DNA from: Oasisia sp. SBJ-2009
Taxonomy: Eukaryota > Annelida > Polychaeta > Sabellida > Siboglinidae
Assembly: GCA_964017155.1 (NCBI GenBank)
Contig: OZ024861.1
Span: forward strand, 50,596,513-50,660,512
Reading direction: 5' to 3'
Length of the DNA: 64,000 nucleotides
Shown here: in pieces, positions 42,336 through 54,300 of the stretch
Numbering within the stretch: position 1 is the stretch's first letter
How the letters are laid out: the number at the start of each line of letters is the position of its first letter
Position numbers and translations under genes: made by a program
Notes under the pieces: generated by a model
Told to the model about the DNA's origin: nothing
Databases searched by the model: none
The model's input: the letters and a program-made list of their open reading frames with translations, nothing else

Positions 42336-45300
42336 CAATATTCTTAATACACAAAATAAAGTATAAATAAATAAAATCTAATATCTCAGATATTGTCAAC
42401 CCCCCATAAGGCACAATGAAGGTGACACTGACTGAGGGTGGTGTTGGGGTGAAGGAGTCTTGTCTCTAACGTGACCTCGTCTTCATCTCCCACTCGGATC
42501 TGAAACTGACAAGACACAGACTTGATGCCTCATCAACCCATCAACTCAACAGTAACACAAACAACTGTTGATTATTTGAATAATTTTAGAGGTCGTTTGG
42601 TTTAAGGCCAGTCACAGATGCAGACAGGATGACCTGCACAGCAACACATCAGCAGAATGAGACTGTAAATCACCTCGGTCAGGTAAACACAGTCTTGTGA
42701 CATACCTTCTGTTAAATGACTTATAAATGAGTCATGTCACATCCAAAGTCATGTGACATACATCCCAGAGAGTGCCATGTAACTGACCTGGGTCATGTGA
42801 TCTGAGTCATGTGACCTACCTTTTGGGTTGACCTGTAAGTGACATGAGTCATGTGATTCAAATTGTGCCGTAGTGTACCGAGTAACTTACCTGAGTCATG
42901 TGACCTGCCTCAAATACACTGACATAAAAATGATCTCAACCATGTGATCCGAGTCATGTGACCTACCTCCTGTAGTGTGACCTGCTGCTGGAGCTTGAGT
43001 TGTTCCTCCGCCTCTGAGAGAGCCTGCTCCAGCTGGAGTCGGTGTTGTCTCTCAGCCACCAGTGTCTGCTGGATGCGAGCACTCTCTCGGCTTGCCTCCA
43101 GCCGTGTCTGCTCCGCCTGCTCCAGGCTGTAACACACGGTAGGCATAGGGTTAATGACATGGTTAACTTGAGGGTCAATGAAATGCATAAGTGTCATATG
43201 TCACCTGAGTGACATATAAGGCACACACACGAGTGTCACATGTCACCAGAGTGACACATAAGGCACAAACGAGTGTCATATGTCACCAGGGTGACCTGAA
43301 AGGCACATACGAGTGTCACATGTCACCAGAGTGACATATAAAGCACACACGAGTGTCACATGTCACCAGAGTGACACATAAGGCACAAACGAGTGTCATA
43401 TGTCACCAGGGTGACCTGAAAGGCACATACGAGTGTCACATGTCACCAGAGTGACATATATAGCACACACGAGTGTCACATGTCACCAGAGTGACACATA
43501 AGGCACACACGAGTGTCACATGTCACCAGAGTGACACATAAGGCACACACGAGTGCCACATGTCACCAGAGTGACATATAAAGCACACACGAGTGTCACA
43601 TGTCACCAGAGTGACACATAAGGCACAAACGAGTGCCATATGTCACCAGGGTGACCTGAAAGGCACATACGAGTGTCACATGTCACCAGAGTGACATATA
43701 AAGCACACACGAGTGTCACATGTCACCAGAGTGACACATAAGGCACACACGAGTGTCACATGTCACCAGAGTGACACATAAGGCACACACGAGTGTCACA
43801 TGTCACCAGAGTGACACATAAGGCACACACGAGTGCCACATGTCACCAGAGTGACACATAAAGCACACACGAGTGTCACATGTCACCAGAGTGACACATA
43901 AGGCACACACGAGTGCCACATGTCACCAGAGTGACATATATGACACACAAGTGTCACACGTCACCAGAGTGACATATATGACACACACGAGTGTCACATG
44001 TCACCAGAGTGATATATAAGGCACACACATGGGTCAGTGATATGTTTACCGTCTGACAAGTCTGAAAGTGCGAGACCAATAACAAAAAGATGCATTGTGA
44101 GTGAGTTCCAGTGTTTTATCTTGCTGACTGGGGCTGTTTTATCACAACTGAAGGCAATTGTAGCAGTTGTAAATTTACGTATTAATAGTAGCATTGGTAG
44201 CAGAAGCAACAAATGTAGGCAGCTACAACTGAGAACTAGATGTGTTAGTGCAGCGTTTGGCAGACGTAAATTTGTTACTGCAATAGTTGTAGCAAAACAG
44301 TATTAGAATTAGTAGCACCAATTGTAAAAGTCACTGTAAAAATCACAGCAGCAACAACATTCAGGATACCACAATTAGTAGCAGTAATAACAATCAAACT
44401 GTGCGCAGCAACGAACGAGGTTGTAACAGTTGTTAGTTGAGTTATTACTCAAACAGTAGTAGCAACACAATTATAATTAGTAGCAGTGTGTGTAGCAACA
44501 GTAAGCTACAGGCAAGGTATTCCTACGGCTGTAGCACAACAATATGTCAAACAGTAGCAAATAATGCAACAGCAGATAAAACAACAAAGCTGGTATAAAA
44601 CAACTATGACTGTACAGACTCATGCTGAACGTAATTCAAAAGTACAAAACATTTATTGTGACTCTTCAACTGCAGGTTCATCCGACTGATAGTTTGCCCT
44701 TTTGGACACCAGGTGGCAGTGCAGTCTCCAACTGTCACAACTTATTTCTTCAACATATGCGACGGGTTGTCACGAATTACACTGCCACCTGGTGTTTCCG
44801 CAGGCAATTATCAGTGTAAGGTCGTGAACACAGCAGAGGAAAGAAATCACAGTAAATCAGTGAATATTCTTGTTCTTTGGAAATATGATCTACCAGTACT
44901 ACACACTGACACTGACACACTGACACCGACATTGACATAGACACCGACATTGACACCGCCACCGACACTGACAAGCACACACAAGTTGAGTACAAAATCC
45001 ACTAATCACCCTTGAGGCAGATGAACGGGGGAATACTCAAAGCTGTACCGTTTGCTCAAGGTCAGTAGGTCATGTGACTGAGCCTCGGCCAATGGAGGCA
45101 GCTGTGTCTTTTGTGGGCTGGACGCGACGGGCGCCGACCTCGGGTCAACCTGCTGGACACACAGAACCACGGCTCCAACAGCTACAGGAGGAAACTGATC
45201 AACTCGCAAATAATTGTGCTGTGAACTCACCATTATTACTAAATATTGTACTATTGAGCATTATAGCTAAATTAACTTACGTTACAATTGATTAATCAAT

Positions 45301-48300
45301 GGTTACAACTGCACAGATGCTACAACATTAAACAAACTATGAAACAATATGATAGGGGTGTACAAATCCATAAGATAAATGTTTCAGTAAGAGTAACAAT
45401 TTATATTGTTGTTTTTACTATGTTCTGTATTATGTTTGGTGTTCTTGTGTTCTTATTAATATTCTGCAGATGTACATGTATACATATCTATGTACTCACA
45501 ATGCCTCTAAATGTATTTTATCAAGATATACTGCCTTTGTGAAGCAATTACCACAGTGACCTAGGACTGGTAACTCTGAATGATGGCTACTCGTGGGAGA
45601 CTTATAAATAACACTACGAAATACACATAAATAGCTTTATATTTTATTGTACAGCACTTTGAACATATTTGGATACAGTGTGTATTACGCTTTGTAAATA
45701 ATAAATATTATTATTTATTATTATTATTAAATAACTTCTTTACATAACACCCTGTTCAAACCCCCACTGGTACAATGTAACAATGTAAACTTATTTCACT
45801 GATGACATCAACCATAGGCTAGCGCTGAGCCTAAAATCTGTTTAGCCAATTTGGCTAAAGGCCAGAAATTTGTTTAGCCAAATGAGATTCTCTTTAGCCA
45901 TTTTTTAGATCATTTAATTACCTGGTATAAAAGTGCAAAACAAGACATAACATAATACAAAATTCTATACAATATCCACAAGAACAAAATGTCCTATTTT
46001 AATTAACTAAACATTTATATATTTAGCTAAACATAATATTTTTATAGAACGCAAACAAACATCCAGTATAATTTAACAGAACATTGCTTAACAATAAAAT
46101 GAAACCTGAACAACTGTTGGGAATTTTGCAAAATATAAAGAAACAGCACCTAACACATACTATTAATGTAATAATATTTACATTACAGGTGTATAACATA
46201 AATTTAAAGATACACTTTTATAACAAGGTAAAATAATTAAGAACCACCTACTCTACTCTTGCTGCCCCGCAGTGATTCAAACAATGTATTGATAATAATT
46301 ATTACCTATCTTAAAACTTCATTTCACTGCTCAGTAATTGAATACAGTAATTCACCAAATTAGTTAACTGTGGCTCACTGTAAGTGTAATCCTGGCCTGG
46401 GTGACGCAGGCTATATTTAATAAAACACGTTTTTGACATGCATCTTTCTATCTGTAATGTTTCTGGTGGTGAAACTTGTCAAACATACATGAATTACAAT
46501 ATATATTGGCATTTTATTGAATAGTTACCAGATGGCACATTGATTAATCATTGACAATGCCATGTGACTGCGCTAATATGGAACCTGTCAGGTACAACGT
46601 TGTACTGCCTCAAACTTGTAATTAGTGCCATCAGGCAGGTCCCCATTGTCTAGTAAACACAATTCTTTATTGATTTAAGCTCCCCTATTGTCTGTGAGCA
46701 TGGCTAAGTGGAGGGATTAGCGACCTATTGTTTACCCAGCGGGTCACGTTACGCCGACTGGTTATTTGGGTCAGTTGAATGTGTGATCGTTTAGGCAACT
46801 TTAACAGAGCTGGGTGTTGAATAATGCAGTCATGTATTGCTGATAACATCAATAATAATGACAGATATAATGTTTCGCCAATTTGGCGAAGAGGTTTAAT
46901 TAATTTTCACCAAATAGAAAACCGTTTCGCCTATGGCGCAAATGGCGATCGACAGCGCTAGCCTAGACACCCTGTTTAAACCCCCACTGGTACAATGTAA
47001 CAATGTAAACTTATTTCACTGATGACATCAACCCAGGCAGCATCTAGCAATGACACACACACCTCACCTGTGTCAATCTCACCTGTGCCTGCGGGGTCCG
47101 AGTCGCCTGGTGCTGTAGTGCCTCGTACTGCTGACAGAGGGCGCTGTGCTGGGCCTGTGTCATGGTCAGTTGCTGTGTCCGTTGGGTCAGCTCCGCCTCA
47201 CACATGTTCAGTTGTCTCTGCAGCTGCTTTCTCTCAGCCTCTGATTGTGTCATCTACGACAGAACAGACTCTGTCTTATGGACACTGGACACAAAGTGAG
47301 TGGTTTAAGATAAGATCCACATAAGTGATGGTCATGAAATCCTGAATGTATATTACAAAGAGTCCTGTTACTCTGTAAGATTCTTCTAAAAATACAATTT
47401 TTAAATGTTGTTAATTATACCAAGGTGTGATAAAATAAAATACATGAACTATTATCCTTGACAACGCCGGACACACGAAAATTACCATTTCTCTACAGAA
47501 AGAGCATCAACACATTACAGTCAACCAGCAGTGGCAGAGAGCCACACTCACCTTTTGTGTCAACTCTGCCAGTCGCTGCTCTTGTTTCCTGCTGTGTTGT
47601 TTCACAGCAACGACCTCGTCCACCGTCGCCAGCCTCTCTCTGTCCATCACGCCTGCCGCCTGTCTCAGCCTCTCGTGTTCGACCGACTCGTCTCGCTGTT
47701 TCTCCGCCGTCACCTGCCTCATTGAAGCTAACTGTGTCTTGAAGCCCGCGTTCTCCTCCATCAACACTTCGTTCCTTTCCCGGGCTTCCCTCAGTTCCAG
47801 TTTCAGCTGCTCCGTCTGTGCGTGACCCATTTCCAAGTCACGACGAACACCCGCCAGATCCTGCAGCACTCTTTCATGTTCACTCAGCAGGTGGCGCTGT
47901 TCAGTTTCCGTCTGCACCCCGTTGGTGTGCATGTCCCTCACCTGTGCGTGCATCTCCTCCACTTGCTTGATGAGATTGGTGTTGTCACTTAACACACGTG
48001 CATGCTGCTCATTTAGACTCTGGTATTGCGTGTCAAGTCCATCGAGTTCACTCAAGCGCGACTCCATCTCCTTCAGCTTCTTCTTCATGGCGCTGTTCTC
48101 GCTCATCACCGTGAAGAGTTTGTCTCGCGTCTGCGTCAACTCCTCCTCGATGTCCGTCAACTCCTGAACCCGCCAGTTCAGCCCGTCCACCTCCTCCTCT
48201 AGTCGCGCTCGAGCGGTTTCTGTCTTCTCTAGTTCTGCCTCCAGTCGCGCGCGGCCGCACTCGGTCTCTTGTAGGTCGGACTCGGCCTTCTCCAACTGCC

Positions 48301-51300
48301 GCTGCAGGACGCGGTTGTTGGCCGTCACCTCCACGATCTTATCCTGTAGCTCCTGCACGTCTTCCATCTGGTCCAGTTCCTCGCTGCTCTGCCTCTGTAA
48401 CTCTGCCTTCTCCGCCGACAGTTTCGACATCTCCACCGTTTGGTCCCGCAGTTCTTTCTCCAGTCGACCAATCTTGAGTTTGAGTTGGTCCACGAGCTGC
48501 TGGTAGTTGTCATTGTCGGCCGACAGCATCTCATACTGCTGCTGTAGGTCTGTGTTCTGTCTCGCCACCGAGTCGCTCTTCGAGCCGATGTCCGATCGTA
48601 GCTCCTGCAACTCTTGTTTCAACCGGGCGCGTTCTGTCAACACTTTACCCATGTCTGCTTCGTGTTCCGACGTTAATGTCTCCATCTGCCGCTTCAGTTT
48701 CTCCACTGTCGAATTATGTGCCCCACTCTCCTTAGTGGCTGCCTGAAGTTTTGCCTGCGTCGCTTCAAACGCCTGCGCCAACACCTCCAGTTCTTCTTTG
48801 CTGTTTTCCAGCTGCTGCATCTGACGCCCGAGTTCTAGCTGCAGTTCTTCCGCGGTTCCCTGGTATTCCGCCTCAAGATCCCTGTATCTTCCCCGTTCTA
48901 TCTCCAGATCCTGTGCCAGCCCCTGTCGACTCGCTTCAGCGGTGGACAGCCTCATTTTCAGCTGCTCGATTTCACCGTCGAGGTTCGGTCGAGCACCGGC
49001 GGAAGTTTCCAACTGGGTGATCTGGAGCTGGAGTTTGTCGCTCTTCTCCTTGAACTGTTTCAGTTTGCCGAGCAACTTTCCGTTCTTCACTTCCGACACC
49101 TCGAGCTTGTTCCTCATCCGCTGTAGCTCTTGTTCCAGCTCTTTCTGCTTCTCCTCCGTGGCAGAGTTGTCCCCGGCCTGTCGGAGCCGCTCCACTTCCA
49201 CCTGACTCTCCCCATGATGGACCTCTTCCCTCTCCTTCGCGGCCACTGCGGCAGTCAGTCGCTCCAGCTGACTGCGAATCTCTGAGTTCTCGACGCTGTG
49301 CTCCTCCAGTTTCGCCTTGTGGTTGTCGTTGCTGATCTTCACCCGGTTGTAGTCCTCCGTGAGCGCCTTGTAGTCGCCCGACAGCTGCTGGTAGGCGGCC
49401 TCCATGTGCTGGCGGTCGGTGCTCAGGGCGTGGTGATCCTCCTGCAACATCTCCAGGTTCACCTGTGTCTTCTGGAGACTCTCACTCACTCTCGCTTTCT
49501 CCTCCTCCAGCACAGAGATCTTGTTGCTCATCGTCGCTATCTCAATGTCGTAGTCAGAGCACCGGTCGCGCACTACGCACAGCTCCGACTGCAGCTTCTC
49601 AAGGTCCGATTTCATTATCTCAGACTCCTCTAAAACAAGAAGCCTTTCAGATTCCAACGTAGCAATTTGAGCTGTTAGTCCTGTGTTAGCATCGGCTTTG
49701 TTGTCGACTTCACGTCTTAGGTTGGCTGCCGTCTCTTCCACAGTCTGCTGCTTATCGGCACAGACAGCTTCGTATCCCTCTAACAGTGAGACATTCTGAG
49801 AAGATGATGCTTCAAGGTCGGCGCAAAGACTCTTGATCTGAGATTCCAGTGAATCTACTTCTCTAAGTAATTTAGCATTTTCTGCGTCTAATTCCGATTT
49901 CTGTGTAGACAACACGTCGACGTGTTCCTGGGAACTCTTTTCCACTGTGACCAACTGATCACGTGACTTGCTTAATGCTACACTGAGCTCAGTCACTTCA
50001 GTGCTTGTATTATCAAAACTCTCCTGCAGATCTACTAGTGCTTTGTTTGACTTTGCGACAGTGTCTTGCAAGTCTAAAATCTCTTTCTCCTTCTCACGCA
50101 CGAGATCTTCCTGGGCTTGTAGAGATGTCTGCAGCTCAGTCAGTCTGCTCTGCATGGACGTATACACAGTGTCCTTTTCTGAATCACTGCTTTTTAGCAT
50201 TCTAATCTCCTCTTCCCTGTCGTGTAGGTTCTGTCTGATCTGTTCAACCGTAGCACAGAGTTGTTGGTTCTCTGAGGTCACCGCAGAGATTCTTTCTTCA
50301 GCTGTTCCAGCCAGCTGCTCCGTCTCTGCCAGCTCTGTCCGCAGCTGCTCCATTTGTCCAGTCAGTTCTTTACATCGACTCTCTGCATCCTCAGCATGTC
50401 TAGTGCTGGCCTCTAGTTGGGCTGACATCTGCTGTGAGACCTGTTCTCTCTCCGCACGCTGTGTCCACAGTGTGTCCAACTCAGCTGTCCTGGTCAGTCG
50501 GTCATCTTCACTCGCCTGGATCTGCTCATTTATTTTCTGCAGAAGTTCCTCTGCACCCTTCAGTTGCTCCTCCATCGACCCAACCTGAGACCTCAACAGC
50601 TCGGTCTCTTCCAGTCTCTCTCTGGCACAATCTGCTGTTTCTTCAAGTCTTGCATTCAGCTGGCTGATCTCCTCTTTGTAATGCTCGACACTCGTGGACA
50701 GTTCATTGTACTGGACACCGGCTTCAGCTAACTGGGCATTAGACTTCTCCAACTCCTGCATGTAACTCTCCATCAATGCCTGCACTTTCACTTTCTCTTC
50801 TTCCGATGCCTTCAGCTGAGCTGCTAACTTTCCTGTTTCTTCCTGGGTTGTCTGAGACTCGGACAACGTTGCCGTCGTGTTGCTCACCTGAGCACGCAAT
50901 TCCTCACACTCACTCCGCAGAGTCTCCATATCCGACGACGACTTCTTGGCTTCTTCATCCTTCTGCTTCATATGCGTCTTGAGCTTCTTGATGAGGACCA
51001 TGTACTTCTTCATGGTGGTTTCCTTCTCGTCCAGCGTCTCAACCAACGTCATCACTTTCTGGTCCTTCTCACTAACGACACTTGTCATCTCACCGATGGT
51101 CTTCTGTGCCTCCGTCAGATCAGCCTGGGTCTTCTCCAAGGTCTCTGCCGTCAACACCAGCTGTGCTTCCACGTCCTGGAGGTTGTCTGCCAGTGATGCC
51201 AGCTTCTCGTCGTGCTTTTTTGCCAGCTTCTCCATCTTCTCCTCCGTCTGAGCCACCGTCGTCCTCAGCTGCTGCACTTCTCTGGTGCTCTGCTCCAGTT

Positions 51301-54300
51301 GGGTGTTGCGCTCCTGGACGGTGCTGGTCAGCTGGGCCAGGGCCGAGTCCTGGTCAGTGAAGCTGTGGCTTACGCTGTCCAGCTGCTGCTGTGTACGCTC
51401 CAGATGCTCCTGCAGGCTCCGCATGTCTCCGGCGTGCTTCTCCGCGCTCCGCTTCAGTACTTCCGTCAACTCTTCTACGGCTGCCTCTTGTTGCCTCAAC
51501 AGGGTAGATTTCTCATCGAGTTCACCCACAAGCCGAGTCAGTGTGCTGTCTTTGTCTTGAATCGCGGCACTGACGGCCGTGACATCGGCCAGGACACGGT
51601 CAACCTCTTGTCTCAGCTCACTGATAGTGTCATCTTTATCAGCTGCCAACTTCTCCATGTCCTGCTTGTGAATCAGCAACTGCTGGCTGTCCGACTCCAG
51701 CTGGTTGTGGAGTACTTTCAGTTCAGCCGTCCGCTCCGCCATGGCAGTCTCCAGTTGCTCCTTTTCCTTGACCAGTTCTGCATGACTGATTTCAAACCTC
51801 TCAGTCGCCTCTGTGGACGCAGCCAGGTGTGATTTCAAGTCTTCCACCTCCTGGTGCAGTGTTGACATCTGCCTCTCTCCCTCGTCCCTCAGCTCTTGGG
51901 TCTTGTTCTGTAAGTCTCTCTCTAAGGCTTCTATGGCTGTCTCCCGCTCTGACACAGTCTGTGTCAATCGGGTGATCCCGGCTGTCTTCTCCTCCAGCTC
52001 GGCACTGAGCTCCTGGAGTCTGTCTGATGTCTCTGTCTTGGCCTGTGTCAGTTCCTCCACCTGTCTGTCTCTCTGCTGGAGCAGGCCAGTGAGCTCCGCC
52101 TGTGAGTCACTCCCCTGCTTCTGCAGTGTGTCACACACGACCGCTCTCTGCTGTAACTCCACCGTGGCCTGCTGGAGCCGACCTTCGACCTCAGCCACTG
52201 CCTGCCTCATGGCTTCAACTTCACTGTTCCTCTCGGTCAAAGCCACTTCCATTTGATCCTTGGACTCAACGACATTCTGCTTCAACTCACTGATCTGTGA
52301 ATCTTTCTCCAACACCTCCGCGTTTATCCGCTCAATTGTTGACTGCAGATCCTCTACTTTGGCCAGACTCTCTTGCAATTCTGCATTCACCGATTCCAGC
52401 TGCAAGACAGCTTCCTTCATCTTTCCAGTCAGTGATGCAATTTCAGCATCATTGTTCGCTGCAGCCTGCTGAGCATCATCGTAGGATTTCTGGGATTGTT
52501 CCATCTGGAGAGTCACTTCCTGTAGTCGATTAGACGTCTCCTCACTGCTCGTCTTCGCGGCCGTCAGCTGCGCAGTTGCCTCGCCTAATTCTCTGGTGAG
52601 TGAATTCACCAACTGATTCTTCTCCATCAAGGCACTTTGTAGTTCCCCGCTGCTCTGCGTCGTCGACTCCAGATGTGACTGCAACTCTGCACTGCGGTCA
52701 TCAAGTTCAACCTGGAGGGATTTCACCTGTTGTTCCCTCTGGCGCAACTCCTCAGTGGAGGACGTCAGTTCACCGCGCAGTTTCTCAACCACATCCTTGG
52801 TGTTGTCCATGTCCTTTTGCAATGCTCCAACCTGCTGGCGCAGTGACGCGATGACACCGATTTGTTCGTCAATGTGAACCTGTTTGTCTGCGAGCTCCTG
52901 CTGTGATTGTGTCACAGACTCCTGTGTGAGTCGGTCCCTGTCTTCTGTCTGCTTCATCAACGCTGTCACTTCCTCCTGGCCTTTCTCTGCCCTCTGTTCT
53001 GCATCCTCCAGGCGTGACTGCAAGTGTTCCATCTGCTCTGTGGCTTCTCTCTCGCGTGTGCGTAGCTCCTCCAACTCACTGCTCCTCTCCCTCAGTGTCT
53101 CTGTCAACTCAGTGACGTCCTGCTTGCCTTCAGTGACAATCTACAATGATAAGATCACAATACATCACATCCTGCACAGGTGTGTCAAAGTGTCTGAAAA
53201 TAACCAAATTTACTGTCGTAATTATGTTTAAAATAGCTCAATTTTGACTAGCTGTGATGGGATTAATTTTAAAACAACCCTTTAAATATAATTTTTACAA
53301 TAAAATTGTGTCTACCCAGAACATATTACCTAAAGATATAGTAAATTTGACATCTAAAATTCAATTCTAGAAAGCCAGGTATACATTAAATTTTGAAGAA
53401 TTCTTTGCTAGAAAATAGACATGCATACCTATGTATCTAATTGATCTGGAATCCTAGGATACCATTTCCAGCACAGTATCCTACCACGCCAGCCTTTCAC
53501 CAACATTATACACCATGACAATGAAAAACATTATGTATTCTGTATTTAAATCTTAGAACTGTTATTGACTGTATCCATATGTGCAAATATGCAAAGGCTA
53601 TACTCATGGGACTTGATTTCTTAACACTGTTGATCTGAAGTAAGCAATCACTCAATAACCAAACAAACCTTGTCCAGCCTGGCTACCTCAGCCGTGGCAG
53701 TGGCGAGTTCCTGGTTCAGTTGCTGCATTGCCTCAGCATCACTCCCAGTCTGTGTCCTCAGGAGCTGCAGCTCTTTCTGGAGCTCCTCTTTCTCCTCCTC
53801 TCTGCTCCGTACTTCTTGCTCCAGCTGTGTCACCGTCTGGGAGATGGTTTCACACTGTCTACGTTCCTGCTCTAGTTCTCCTTGCATTGTCTTCACCATA
53901 GCTTCGTATTTCTCAACTTCAACTCTTTGTGTCTGTAGCTCTTCCTCCAACATAGATATCGTCTGTTCCTTCAGTTTGAGGTCTTCAAGTAGAGATGTGA
54001 CTTTCGCCTCCTGTGCGTGTAACTCATCTGTGTAGGTCAGTTCCTTTGTGCTGTCCTGTGCAGCCAATGATGCCAGTTCTCTCGACTTCTCCGCCAACGT
54101 CTCCCGCTGTGTGCTGAGCTCAGCCTGCAGAGCACTGACACTCTCTTCTAATGTCACAATTCTACTGTCTTTATCAGCCACTGTCTGCTTCAACTGTTCC
54201 CCGGCACTGCTGGCAGCTTGTGCCTGAGCTAGCAGCTGTTCTCTGGCTGTGGCTTCAGTCTGAAGCTGTACACTCATCTCCTCAAGGTTCTCTAGCAAAG

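Noticed and set aside
44709..44793. 13-base inverted repeat as a regulatory hairpin
   Set aside because: A single short inverted pair 60 bases apart in an intron; no further support for function.
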